A stretch of DNA of 64,000 nt from Cladopsammia gracilis (lineage: Eukaryota; Cnidaria; Anthozoa; Scleractinia; Dendrophylliidae): positions 1,424,274-1,488,273 of the forward strand of contig JAJGOT010000171.1 of the NCBI GenBank assembly GCA_022457155.1, in the 5' to 3' direction. Positions 36,889 to 46,144 of this stretch are shown here, piece by piece. The notes beneath the pieces are model-generated. The model saw only the letters and a list, made by a program, of their open reading frames with translations, did not search any database and was not told the origin of the DNA. Numbering within the stretch: position 1 is the first letter of the stretch; every line of letters starts with the position of its first letter. The translations under genes and the position numbers were made by a program.

Positions 36889-37756
36889 AAATCGGCCGAG
36901 TGCGTGGCGCAAGGATGATTTGAAATTACGAGCATGATTACCCCTGAATTGTATGACAAGAAGTTCAATTACTAATTAATCAAATCAATAACAAAATTTG
37001 AGATTAAAAAGTCTATGTGGAGTATTTTGTATTCAAAACATTAAGGATATTTTCTGTCAGTTTGAAAGCAGGAGGAAACAGTGAGAAAAAAAACCATTTA
37101 AGTGCACCTGATTGGCACGCATGCAATGTAGGTGTCCAATTACAGCTATCCAATTACAAAAAGTTGTAATTGGATAGCTGTAATTAGACACCCATGTGAC
37201 TGTGTGCCAATTTCGTAAGAAATAGGTATGTGGATGACCAATCACAATCGAGAATTTTGTTATTGATACGATTAAATAACTAATTGCATGTTCAAGGAAG
37301 TTCATCACATTCAACAGGAAACAAAAAAATCAGTTATGGCTGTCTGTGATTTAGGGACACAGAGCTTAATTTAGTGAAACAAGTCACTCACTTTGCTTAG
37401 CGCCAACAACAGTTCTTCATGACCATTAAACAAGGTTACCATTTAATAGAGGTGAAATGCAATAAGAGATGAGATCCTACTGTCACCCCATGCAGTATGT
37501 ATTTGAGCTCATTTACATGTACTCTGATGTGTGGCAGTTTATACAAGAGATATGAATTTGTGCATTTAGTTTCATACATGTACATGTATTGTACTTACCC
37601 AACAAGAAACAGCAAGATATATAACAAAATAAAAAATGTCCACCAGATTCCAAAGGTTGCTAGAAACAAGCCAAGTACCAAAACTCCCCAGCATGCCTTG
37701 TAAAGCTGAGATACAAGAAAATCTGAATTACAATCATGTGTCTCATATAACTCCAT
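14974..37756 (-). CDS. SNX13: sorting nexin 13-like protein (PXA-RGS-PX-nexin C), 31 exons
   Basis: Exons from 5' to 3': 37756-37599, 36422-36230, 34854-34742, 34253-34144, 32974-32864, 32287-32199, 31601-31518, 30905-30859, 30175-30081, 29647-29529, 28014-27909, 27747-27692, 27154-27074, 26599-26513, 26369-26265, 22699-22635, 22509-22472, 21971-21939, 20976-20936, 20761-20689, 20052-19913, 19076-18972, 18837-18727, 18522-18427, 18169-18116, 18010-17943, 17832-17755, 17141-17073, 16825-16713, 15286-15245, 15110-14974. All are GT/AG, phases match, total 938 codons plus stop (vertebrate SNX13 is about 960). Domains by similarity: membrane hairpin at about 20-65, PXA about 100-285 (TGSSIIDEPLQEV), RGS about 375-540, PX about 578-690 (TVFRRYSDFDDLH, phosphoinositide pocket Arg-Arg-Tyr), nexin-C about 770-890. 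SNX13 acts at endosome/ER membranes in cargo sorting and lipid transport. The ATG at 37756 is in frame, but an acceptor-like TATCTCAG at 37706 leaves open a separate upstream first exon. Introns carry most of this region's repeats. Confidence 0.92.
15366..15834. mobile_element. TTAA-bounded MITE
   Basis: TTAAAGTGCCCATAACCT at the left pairs with TATGGGCACTTTAA at the right, and both borders are TTAA. The interior has degenerate direct repeats (GACGTAGATTAAGGAAC at about 15567 and 15631). It lies in the sorting nexin intron between exons 29 and 30. Confidence 0.7.
16545..16735 (-). repeat. 37-bp minisatellite built on the exon 29 splice donor
   Basis: Five 37/38-bp units occur. The unit at the highest coordinate contains the true end of exon 29 and its 5' splice site (CAGTATACCAG|GTAAATT, cut at 16713). 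Reading on into the intron, two further units keep an intact donor (cuts at 16676 and 16639), one is altered (GCG|GTAACT), and the last has lost GT (CAG|TTAAAT). Each unit also contains CCGTTGCAG just before TATACCAG, a weak acceptor-like site. Confidence 0.9.
16864..17036. mobile_element. TTAA-bounded MITE, AAGGCCCACCTTCACCC ends
   Basis: TTAAAGGCCCATCTTCACCC at the left and GGGCGAAGGTGGGCCTTTAA at the right. A copy with the same ends but inverted interior is at 27324-27506. The TTAA borders suggest a piggyBac-type element (inference). Confidence 0.8.
17533..17679. mobile_element. GTTGTTCAAA palindromic MITE, copy 2
   Basis: A near-perfect 147-bp palindrome from GGCCCCGGTTGTTCAAAA to TTTTGAACAACCGGGGCC with GTGGATAGCGCTATCCACC in each half. 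It is intronic in the sorting nexin gene, between exon 28 and exon 27. Confidence 0.9.
19168..19783. repeat. 88-bp tandem repeat, seven units
   Basis: Units start with TAACTTTTGAGTCTGTTGAT at 19168, 19256, 19344, 19432, 19520, 19608 and 19696; the spacing is exactly 88 bp. They are very similar; the last is the most divergent. The array lies between sorting nexin exons 21 and 22. Confidence 0.95.
20251..20454. repeat. MITE-like hairpin
   Basis: GTACTCACTCCTTCCTCTCC (about 20253) pairs with GGAGAGGAGGCAGTGAGTAC (ending about 20452). The inner part CAATCAGAGTGG/TCTGATTGG also pairs. It is intronic and non-coding. Confidence 0.75.
21128..21192 (-). ncRNA. hammerhead-ribozyme-like fold (candidate)
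   Basis: On the minus strand the core CTGACGA (21184-21178) is followed by a 6-bp stem GGATGT-TGT-ACATCC and then GAAA (21161-21158). Downstream an ACAT..TTTT arm can pair with AAAAGTGT, followed by C and GTTG. This fits the CUGANGA / stem II / GAAA layout of hammerheads reported in Penelope-like retroelements. The cleavage-site geometry is imperfect (an extra G before the stem I strand), so activity is doubtful. It sits at the start of an AT-rich 0.5-kb stretch with no reverse transcriptase frame. Confidence 0.4.
22743..22840. repeat. short hairpin element
   Basis: TTGGCTCCGAGGCTGAGGGG at the left is inverted as CCCCAAAGCCTCGGAGCCAA at the right, and the AATAAAACAAAA/TTTTGTTTTATT arms continue the pairing. 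Confidence 0.85.
23131..23745. repeat. 56-bp tandem array, split by a MITE
   Basis: About eight units of GTGTTACACATCCAGTCCAC..CGCCTGATGAAGACCAGCAG, with 54-58 bp variants, run from 23131 to 23580 and resume for one fragment after 23729. They are intronic in the sorting nexin gene. Open frames in it arise from the repeat, not from a gene. Confidence 0.9.
23581..23729. mobile_element. GTTGTTCAAA palindromic MITE, copy 3
   Basis: A 149-bp near-palindrome from GGGCCCAGTTGTTCAAAACG to GAACAACTGGGCCC. It interrupts the 56-bp array between GAAGACCA and AGCAGTAA. Comparison with intact units shows a likely CAG target duplication, although the exact element end is ambiguous by one base. Confidence 0.9.
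24003..26250 (+). pseudogene. decayed non-LTR retrotransposon reverse transcriptase
   Basis: Two blocks of RT sequence, interrupted by foreign DNA. Block 1 (about 24003-24480) has NGKASGVD, EVWKSGAL, LPLPKKS, a stop, then NYGGISL, KMLLNRIRPHVD and NQNGFRSNRST. Block 2 (about 25570-26250) has QGDPLAPFLFVIAL, the FADD catalytic box (DFADDISLL), a stop, and the C-terminal LDGCYTRLLRYALNVSW and RLKLSGHYRRN. Stops and frameshifts show it is dead. The segment between (about 24600-25540) is not RT; part of it (TGCCGCGGAACAATAG near 25301) is shared with 16243. The element lies antisense to the sorting nexin gene, and its end is about 15 bp from the exon 15 splice donor. Confidence 0.85.
27324..27506. 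mobile_element. TTAA-bounded MITE, AAGGCCCACCTTCACCC ends, copy 2
   Basis: TTAAAGGCCCACCTTCACCC at the left and GTGAAGGTGGGCCTTTAA at the right. The interior (TGTTCATACGCGTGATCTGA) is in the opposite orientation to the copy at 16864-17036, so the two elements inserted independently. Confidence 0.85.
28277..28807. mobile_element. MITE with TTTAAGGCCGTTTACAC ends
   Basis: TTTAAGGCCGTTTACAC at the left is inverted as GTGTAAACGGCCTTAAA at the right. Subterminal CAGAAAAA, GGTACGGAC and TTTTAGCC motifs recur. Related partial sequence (CATTTACACTACAGAAAAAT near 28150, GTAAACGG near 28970) flanks it, suggesting nested copies from about 28140 to 28980. Confidence 0.75.
31705..31965. repeat. tandem repeat GAGACCCCTGGGGTACTTGGG
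   Basis: About nine to ten units of 25-28 bp with the core TTAAAGAGACCCCTGG. They are degenerate and intronic, beginning about 100 bp upstream of sorting nexin exon 7. Confidence 0.9.
32999..33087. mobile_element. short MITE, CAGTTGAACCTCTC ends
   Basis: ACAGTTGAACCTCTCTAATA at the left, GGAGAGGTTCGACTGTA at the right; internal AATACAGACACC / GTGTCTGTATT also pair. Related ends occur at 50937-51004 and 57528-57724 and around the array at 48283. Confidence 0.75.
33234..33628. mobile_element. MITE-like element, ATACCTGCCAAC ends, copy 2
   Basis: CATACCTGCCAACCCC at the left and GAGTTGGCAGGTATG at the right. The interior is rich in GGGAGAT and CCGGGAG steps. Same end family as 3280-3662. Confidence 0.7.
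35167..35390. mobile_element. foldback element with duplicated core
   Basis: AAATTTACACCGGTTTTCCG at the left is inverted at the right end (CGGAAAACCGGTGTAAATTT). The middle contains two direct copies of TTTACGTCATCACA..GGTCAAAATGTTGTGG (about 35215 and 35280). Confidence 0.85.
37111..37211. repeat. palindromic repeat
   Basis: ATTGGCACGCATG..GTGTCCAATTACAGCTATCC pairs with its inverse around a centre near 37155, ending GTGTGCCAAT. It lies in intron 1 of the sorting nexin gene. Confidence 0.85.
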
Positions 37757-40648
37757 TATATCACACTTTCTTGTAACCTCTCACCCTAACTCCCCACTCC
37801 CTGTCTACACACAAATAATTTTATGGTACCATACACTATCTTACCTTCTTACCTTCCTTCTTCGCGCTCGGTTGCGCTCGGTTGCGCGGTTACCATACAC
37901 TATATTACCCAGTTTATGGCCGCTTGAGTTTGTAATCACCATACAATGTATCTTTTCGCTTTTGATCCGAAAATCGTGTTCCTTGGTTTGTAAATAGAAA
38001 TCGGCTTAGCAACCAAGCTTTGGCGTGCAAGGGAAAATGCCCCTGTGGGTGGATAGTATGGTGAACTGCACAGCCTGTACACCCTACACACGGGCAGAGG
38101 AATGGGGAACAAATTTTTGTGTTTTATTTTCTCTTCAGATTTACATAACTGTTATAAACCAAATGTTTTTCAGATAATTTTTGCCAACCATAAAAAAAAA
38201 TAATTCCAACTCTTGCCTTGCAGACATCTTGTTAAATATTTTTCAAAAACTCATTAATAATTCATGAGCATATCAGCCAATCACACGACGCAAATCGATC
38301 GCGTGTATGAGCCTTTATACCTGGTAATCTACGGTCATTATGAAAAGCCTGGTGGCGGCTTTGATTTCAGTCACAGGGGAGTTCGGGGCTGAATGGGCAA
38401 ACAATGCAATTATCGCTGAATTTTTAATAAGAATGATTTCAAAATGACCGTGATATTTATATTAAGATCACACGTAATCTTTATATAAAGATTACAGGTA
38501 GTAATTGTTCAAGATTCTTAGTGCAACAAATGGTGACTTAAATATTTTTGTGCAGTACTATTTTTCGAAATCTGGTCTTTCGCCATTCTATTTGGAATCT
38601 TCTCAACAAAATAAACAACCAACAGTTTAACAAGTGAGCCGTTATTTGAATGACACCAGCGCCCTCGTGTAAATTGCCAGGTAAGCGACTGGTTCGCAGA
38701 TGCAAGCTGCTTATTTCTACTTGTTCTCTACTTCTGAAAAAAAAAATTGTCAGCCGTTTTATCTACCGTACCTGACAACTTTAGTATAGCATTTTTCAGT
38801 AGATGTTTTCCCTCAGAACTATAAAATCCCAAAACTTTCGACAGGAGCCGGGAAGCAATGGTCACTTCGTTGAAGACGTGGCACATGTGTTGTATGCTAC
38901 TCAGTCTAGTCTACTTGTTTTTCTTGTATGCTAATTTCCTCTTTGCACAAAAGCGCAATTGTTTTAATTCCGAAGGGACACGCCTTTTGAAAGAATGTTT
39001 TTGAAGCCGTTCAAAAAACTCGCAGCACGTGTATTATCAGGTGTAAAAACTCTCCGCTTCGCCTCGAGTTTTTAAACCTGATAATACACTACTGCTCGTT
39101 TTTTAAACTATACATAACGCACAGAAGGGGAAGCTCTAGAAAAAGATAGACATTTTACTTAAAACAAATTCTCGTTTTTTTATACATCCTCTCACTATTA
39201 CGGACTTGCGGTGCACACTTGATTTGGTCCCAACTGCATTATTTTATTGTTTTCACTCGTTACATTTATTACATATTTTAAAATCTACTGTAAGTTGTCT
39301 TTTTGGTTCATTGTGCACTGACCTTCTGTTGGCCAACGACTGAAATTCCTACTAACTTTTCTCTCCAGGGCCTCCTCTGAAGTCTTGCTACCAATAATAA
39401 GTTGGTCCAGTCTTTCCATATTATTTGTTCTGGCATTACTATTTTGAACAGCTAATGATTAGTGATTTATAGGCCTTGGTACTAAATTATTGTACTAAAC
39501 TAATTTTTATTTCACATTTGACTGGTTTTAATTGGCAATTTGGAACATGTAAGCATTATATTTGCACTCAGTTATGCAATAGACAGCAGCCAGACTGAGA
39601 CAAACACAATATCATAGATTGAAGCATGTTGCCTCATGTCAGCATTATTGCACGGTACTATAAGTGCCAAATTGCTGTTTGCACCTGTAAATTGGAAATC
39701 TCGACAGGAATGTCTTGTTCTAAACCCTTGTCTTCGATTTTTTCAATGGAAAAATGTTGGTATTAAGTTTACTGATATTGCTTACTTATTTAGCCTCCTT
39801 GGTAATAATTTTTACAAAGTTGGTGAAATTACCAAGCATAGAAGGGTTATGCAGTACCAGTGGGATCAATATTTTGTTAAGGACAAATCAATGACGCACA
39901 GTCTCAATAGTAAAACACCGGTATATTAATAATTCAGTTTCTTCCTTTAAAATGAATTTTGCAAAAATTATGTGGAGTACGAATACCAGCAACCTATATA
40001 ATGACACAGTGTACATGTAGATAGAATTTCAGTGTAAATATATACCATATGATTCTTGCATAATTTGTGTAATGTATTGAATTACTGTGTACAGACATGT
40101 ATAATTTTTCACTTCTGTTCAGTTCTATCTGAGAATACAGTTCTAACACTCTTAACATGCTATAAAGGCTGTGCAATGGGTACTGTAGTCAATGACGATG
40201 TAAATAGTGTATACATGTATGTAATCCCTCTACTACAGGTATTGTTTTAAAAATGTTTTAAACCCAGCTATCACGTCGCTCTTGTTATTATGGACACCAA
40301 GTTATGGTCCCGAGGGTGTCTGTAATAACAGGGTACTTGACTGTAATTTATTTTTGTCTATAGGGGCAACTAGAAAAACATAGTTTTTGCATAAAGCTTA
40401 AGAGCTGGGCTCCTCCCTCAGATTTTACAGGTAGAAACGTATGGGCTCCCTGTGATCCTTCTAAGAGCACAGCCTTGTACTTGTAATTGTGCTGTGTTCA
40501 TATCACCACCAAAACATGTTTAGAGAGTTTACAAAACAGGCATAAGCTCACATAAAATCTTAATTATTACATATGAACCAAAAAATAGAGGTTGGGTTTG
40601 CTGCTGCATGATTTGGTGGTAATCTCACTTGTCAAAACCCTTTATAGT

Positions 40649-41130
40649 AGCCATATTGATATTTTTGCCTCCCTGGGTATCCCATAATGATCACTGAAAT
40701 TAATATGGGTCTATTAAATATATTGCTTTAATTTGTTAACAATACTAAGACCCTTCCACGGTTTTTTCAACTTTTGATATTGGCCATGTAGCGAGAATCT
40801 AATGACACTGCTGGAAAGAGCACCTCCAAATTAGTAAAATAGCCAAGTTTGTGAGTCGTATCTTGTAAAATCGCAAAGTTATAGCTTCACGAAGTCTTGA
40901 AATTTTACAGACGTTTGTATGCTGGGGGGGGGGGGGGCAAGTTACTTTGCGATTTTACAAGATACGACTCACAAACTTGGCTATTTTACCAATTTTGAGG
41001 TGCTCTTTCCAGCAGTGTCGTTAGATTCCCGTTACATGGCCAATATCAAAAGTTGGAAAAAACCGTGGAAGGGTCTATTAATTTCAATGGTCATTATGAA
41101 ATTCACAGGCGGCAAAATCAATATGGCTTA
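40649..41130. mobile_element. long palindromic element with central G run
   Basis: AGCCATATTGAT.. at the left pairs with ATCAATATGGCT at the right, and the main arms (40748-40910, 40940-41076) are almost perfect inverse copies (CCTTCCACGGTTTTTTC / AAAAACCGTGGAAGG). A run of about 15 G lies at 40924-40938 in the loop. A related diverged copy is at about 5735-5860. Confidence 0.85.
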
Positions 41131-41134
41131 GACA

Positions 41135-41170
41135 AGACAAGATGACAAGATGATTTATTCAACTCAGCTC
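41135..41170 (-). repeat. LINE-type tail repeat
   Basis: ACAAGACAAGATGACAAGAT followed by GATTTATTCAA reads on the minus strand as TTGAATAAATC then repeats of TTGTC. This is the pattern of a LINE 3' end with a short repeat tail; the rest of the element was not recognised. Confidence 0.4.
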
Positions 41171-42051
41171 AGTTTTACATAAGCTTACATAAGCTTATGT
41201 GTAAAAACATCTAGATGAGCTATTAAACGTGTTTCGTCTGCCTTAGTTCGAAACTAATTCTTGAGGTCGTTTCATCAATCATGATCAGAATCAACATGTA
41301 TCAATCATGATTCGCGGAATACGCCGAATGATGTGAACAATATTCATAGTGAAACATGTTACATTCGCGATCATAATAAACAAATGTTTCACCCCAGTGT
41401 GAACACAGCATTGGATGGTCATTGAACATTGCTTTCCTGCTAAAGTATCGGGTCATTCACATACCTGGTTATTTTCCATCCTTTGCGAAGTAACACTCGT
41501 GGTCAAATAACAACAGCAACGGTAAGTTTACTTCTGAAAGTCATTCTAAAAGTTCCGTTTGATTGCCCTTATCTCCGGTTCTCGCGACTAATACACTATA
41601 ATAAGGAATACATGACGTATATAAGTACTATGGCTGACAGCCGCTGAAAAATGCATCAAATTACGTTAGCCTGCGTTCTCTTGTTTCACGCGTTTTCCGC
41701 GGGGAGCAAGGAAATCGGAGACAGCTGCACGCCCTGTCCCGCCGAAATAGTAAAATTTCGCTTATCCTATTTCCACGTTATATCGCCAAATGACACCAAA
41801 TATACAACTTAGTTGGATAAAAAGATTCAATAGAGAAAAACAAAAGCAGTAGTTTGAAGATAAAGCCGTAGGATTGCAAGGATTAAAGTGGATTTATTGA
41901 CGGGCGGTCAAGAAATCAAACCTGTTATTCTTGTGAAATTTTGACTTTTCTGGCCGTTATTTTGTCTGCTTAGTTCATATTTCTTTGCTTCTATCACTTC
42001 TTCCAATTTCAAGATCATAAAGTAAGCTTAAAGCAAGCTCCTGGCCATAAC

Positions 42052-42160
42052 ATAACATAACATAACATAACATTTATTCAAGATGATGAGGCCAAAGTAA
42101 AGTTACAAAAAAGGAAAACAGGAGGTTGGCCCTATTAAACACTAAACAGGCCATCGAAAT
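42052..42160 (-). mobile_element. LINE 3' end with (TTATG)n tail
   Basis: Minus strand: a non-coding segment with CATCATCTTGAATAAATG and then five copies of TTATG. It is the same style as 41135 but with a different tail unit. The body upstream is not recognisable. Confidence 0.5.
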
Positions 42161-42262
42161 TAGTGTCAAATATCATTCTGATAAACGTGGAAATATGTTT
42201 ATTAACTTCAACTGTGCGTTTCCGAGGGTCCAAAATAGTTTTGGTGGGATGTGGGATGGGAC

Positions 42263-42622
42263 TTAAAGGGAACCTCCATTGTCAGAACAAATTGACGTTA
42301 AATTGTTGGAAATAAAGTCGAAATTTAAAATTTTTAAAAAGCAGGTGCAAACATTTTGAATATTTGTGACGTGTTATGGTTGCCGCTATTGTTAAGAATC
42401 AAAGTTCTTTTGTATGCAACAATAAGGCAACCGTAACACGTCATAAATATTCAAAATGGCAGCGCGCGGGAAATTTGAAAGCGAAAATAGGCGATATTCA
42501 TATCCATTCTTTTGTACACATAAATTATATTTGCACCTACTTTTTAAAAATTTTTAATTTAGACTTTATTTCCAACGTACAATTTAACGTCAATTCGTTA
42601 TAACAATGGAGGTTCCCTTTAA
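42263..42622. mobile_element. TTAA-bounded MITE, AAAGGGAACCTCC ends
   Basis: TTAAAGGGAACCTCCATTGT at the left, ACAATGGAGGTTCCCTTTAA at the right. The arms extend inward over 150 bp with mismatches (AATTTAACGTCAAT, TTTTTAAAAA, ACACGTCATAAATATTC). Confidence 0.9.
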
Positions 42623-42835
42623 AATCGAGACGGTATGCGAGATATGAGAACGTTTCAGGGCAGGATACGGAATAAATGTTTCTTGGCGAAAGCTGGCTGT
42701 ACTCATTTCAGGAGAGTACGCGGGATAGTTTTGAAATTGATGGTGGGATGCGGGATGAAAAACAACAAAAAAATTGTCCTCAGTGACTTTGGCACATTAC
42801 CCAGGGGCACAAGTAGTGAAAGGCGTAAAATGAAA

Positions 42836-43012
42836 TAGGCCATTTCCGAGTTGCCTTTAGCCTCTCTATCAAAGCGAGGCTAGGTGCGAAAATGAGTTTT
42901 CATTCACATGCAAATAAGTTTTATTTGCATGTGATAGGTTGTGCACATATGAAAATTTGTGCACCTAGCCTCGCTTTGATAGAGAGGCTAAAGGCAACTC
43001 GGAAATGGCCTA
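42836..43012. mobile_element. MITE with TAGGCCATTTCCGAG ends
   Basis: Arms of about 53 bp are perfect inverse copies by eye: TAGGCCATTTCCGAGTTGCC through GAGGCTAGGTGC, with an inner TTTTATTTGCATGTGA hairpin. It is non-coding. Confidence 0.92.
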
Positions 43013-43503
43013 TATTGCCCTGATCCAGGTGCCTGTGGGCTCCTGTCTAGTTTGATCTTATTCGTACCCCATGTGACCAGAGTTACCGCGAGACGAGTTG
43101 AGTTTATGAAAGGTTTTCACTAGTTTTATTCAATGCCTGGAAATTTGAGCGTCATATGGCGACACGTTCAACAATGCTAAACGGAATATTCGAGTACGAA
43201 AGATGTGGCTTCTCTACTCTGTTTCAGGCATTCTGCGTAATTCCAGCGGCGCTTTCTTCGTGTGTTTTTTTGGGGGCAGAATGGTGAACCAACTGGTTCG
43301 TAACATCTTCACTGTTAAACATGTTTCAAACCATCGTCTTTTTTTCATTAGCTTTATTGAAACTTATAGAACAGAAAAAATCCTTCTATAGAAAATTATT
43401 CTATATAATTATATATAGTTCTGCAAAGTTAACAATACACGATTAAACATACGAGCCTGAAGAACATGTTTCAATAAGACAGTACATGTATTTCTAATGG
43501 TCC

Positions 43504-43631
43504 AATTTCGAATCTGAAACAAAAGACATCGCTACGAGGTTAGAGGAATAAACCATATAAATCCCTACTATCATTCCCCTAAGCCTAGTAGTGATGTCTT
43601 TTGTTTCAAGTTTAATTTTAATATAACGAAA
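43504..43631. repeat. hairpin repeat
   Basis: AATTTCGAATCTGAAACAAA at the left; TTTGTTTCAAGTTTAATTTT at the right, with AAAGACATC/GATGTCTTT perfectly paired. Confidence 0.7.
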
Positions 43632-44020
43632 TTGGTTTATTTCACTGCAATTCAAGCATGTTAAGTAGCGCCGGGTCTGTACGGATTCACTATTTCATTT
43701 TATACAATGAACTAAATACTACGCGCTCTGTTATTGGTCGTTGCCTATGATCTATCAGAGTACAGACGCACGGCTGACATCATAGAAAAATTGTTTTGTC
43801 CAACATGGCGCACAGTTTTTAAAATGTTTGCGAGATTATTCTGGATTGAACAAGTGAAAGCTTCGAAAAATGTTTAGCAGGAGCTGTTTACGAGCAAGAA
43901 AAAGAAGAAACCAAGACGAAAAGTGTTCTTGGCGACTTGAAAAATACCTAAACTGGAACAAATCCTAGTACAGTCGAGCGCTACGAGGAAAGTTCGTAAT
44001 TTTACTCTGTCATTGTATAA

Positions 44021-44151
44021 AACAAATAGATTCCATTTTGCCGTGTGTCTGTTCAGTTATAGATTACAGAAGACGTCAAAATGCGGATCGTGTGCTACTT
44101 TTTTGTGATCTATAACTGAACAGACACACGTCCAAATGGAATCTATTTGTT
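44021..44151. repeat. hairpin repeat
   Basis: AACAAATAGATTCCATTT and GTGTGTCTGTTCAGTTATAG at the left are inverted at the right end (CTATAACTGAACAGACACAC, AAATGGAATCTATTTGTT). Confidence 0.88.
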
Positions 44152-45561
44152 AAATATAACATATAGCAATACCTTGTTCGTGCTAAGCTGCTCCTTGGCC
44201 CCACAATCTTAACGCTCGATTAGAAAACTAAGACACGTTGGAGCATACCAAAAAATTGCCCCCCGAAAGGAGACATTTGCTCCGGGTGTGCGCTTTACTA
44301 AAATGAACTTACAATAGATATGAACTGTGTAGCGCCAATCGTATGAAATGAATATGTTTAATAAAAATGTTATTAAAGCGCTTTTGAAACTAAAAATGAA
44401 CTATTGCCTATGCGCAGTTGAGCTCGAACGGTCTGGGCTCTAGTCCGCGCAAGTCACTAACAGAAGCCAAAATTGGCTCAGTCGAAGCATATTGCACTGA
44501 AAAAGCGGCAAAATGACGGGATTTTTTTCGCTCCAACTAAATCATATTTCCCACCAAAATGTTCACTAGATCCCAGTCTCTTCAAAACCGAGTTTGGATG
44601 TTGACATTACGCCTATTAAAATGAGTTATACCGCTGAAAGCGATAACCGCGCGGTTGAACTCCATACAAGCCTTTACGTGACATTGGTCACTTCACGGTC
44701 AAAATGACGGGACTTATTTTTTAAGTTATTAAAATATTTTAACGTTTGCAGATAGAATAATAACCAAATTACTGGAATCCGAGTGTGGATTTCCGAAAAG
44801 TAATTGATAAATGGGCGAAATTTTGATTTTCCCTCCAAAAAATGGCGTTTTCGCTGTGAAGGGTCAAATTGGGGGTCTGGGGACGAGTTAAAAAATTAGA
44901 GGCAAATGTCATCCAATTTTTTGCCATGTATTTTTTCTCATGTTGTCGCACTGACGACTGCAAACATAGAAGAACTTTTAACTACTCATAGTATCACTTT
45001 GAAAAGCCAAAAAACAGATTTTTTTCAATGGAAACCTTAAAATAATGGTCCAGTTTTGTTAACAAATACTCTACCAGTGCACAGAAGCTAGTATTCGTTA
45101 TCTTTGACTGCGGATGGCCAGGATGGAAATGGATTGCAACGTGAAAAAATTGGCCAATTTTTTCAAGTTCGTCACAAGAGTTGTGGAAAAATCGCAGAAA
45201 AACTTATTATGGTCTGTTCTTCCTTGAAGAAATCACTTGATATTATCTTCTTGGTGTTCTAAAAGCAATTTCATGTTTGAGCAAAGGTACTCTGTCATAT
45301 ATTTAGTGTATTTTGACCAAAACACAGCAAAATCTGCGTGACAATGCCCCTTTAAGCTGATACAAAGGCAAATCAATGCCCCTTTGATCATGATACAAAG
45401 GCAAATTTGCGGGAAAGAGCATCTTTTGTGACTCTCTAGCTAGTATTGAATGTAGAGTGGTTGTGAAATTAAAGAAGAGGACTTCCTTGTAACTGAACCA
45501 AAACAGCAGCGTTTTAAAAATTTACTCAGGGACTATTCACGGTGAAGGCCTTACTAACTGG

Positions 45562-45972
45562 CTATACCAATAATATACCTTATTCTTGCCAATTTTCGCG
45601 CGTACTAATTTCGCGAAAATTTGGGAGCTGTATTTCGCGAGTATAAATTTTCGCGATTCCAGGAATAAAGTAAACGAAATTGTACTTATTTTCGCGATTT
45701 TTCCATTTCTTTAATCTCCTAAGCCCTAAAAGAATGTTCACAAAATAGCTATATAGAAATATTAAGAGTAACGGGCTTTCTACTCTTACGAGGTGGCGTC
45801 GTCAACGTTGAGGTTCCTGAGTTAAAGCGCCGAGATCTCCTCAACGTTAATAATTTTGCATTGTTTTCTTATACAGTATAATATGGTATTAAATTTCGCG
45901 AATATTAATTTCGCGATTTTTTCCAAAACGCGAAACTCGCGAAATTTAGTGAGAATAAGGTATGCTATACCA
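45562..45972. mobile_element. TCGCGA-rich element
   Basis: GCTATACC..ATACCTTATTCT at the left and AGAATAAGGTATGCTATACC at the right are inverse. TTTCGCG and TCGCGAAA motifs recur just inside both ends (about 45595-45700 and 45893-45945), like subterminal binding-site clusters of a DNA transposon. Confidence 0.7.
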
Positions 45973-46052
45973 GTAGTCCACTTTATCATCCCTCTCAACA
46001 GGGATGGAAGTTCGAAGTTGGTGTTCAACACCAATGTTCAATGCACATGTAT

Positions 46053-46058
46053 TTTATT
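46053..46058 (-). terminator. polyadenylation signal AATAAA (minus)
   Basis: 87 bp past the acyl-CoA dehydrogenase stop codon on the minus strand. Confidence 0.55.
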
Positions 46059-46144
46059 GTCCAATGCCCCTCTTTTTTTCGTAGCTGGTTAATGATGATA
46101 AATAATATTTCTGGAATCTAGTACTGGAATCCTGGTAAAACTGT

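Larger units (their letters stand above)
37757..46052. other. 8.3-kb intergenic region, repeats only
   Basis: No supported gene lies between the sorting nexin start and the acyl-CoA dehydrogenase 3' end. The named pieces are listed separately. The stretches 37757-40640, 41180-42050, 43020-43500, 43640-44015 and 44160-45560 hold only AT-rich sequence with short low-quality frames. Upstream promoter or a non-coding first exon of the sorting nexin gene probably lies near 37757-39400, but I cannot place it. Confidence 0.6.

Noticed and set aside
39636..39929. 97-codon plus-strand frame in the intergenic region
   Set aside because: AT-rich, no recognisable domain, no splice context; expected by chance in this much non-coding DNA.
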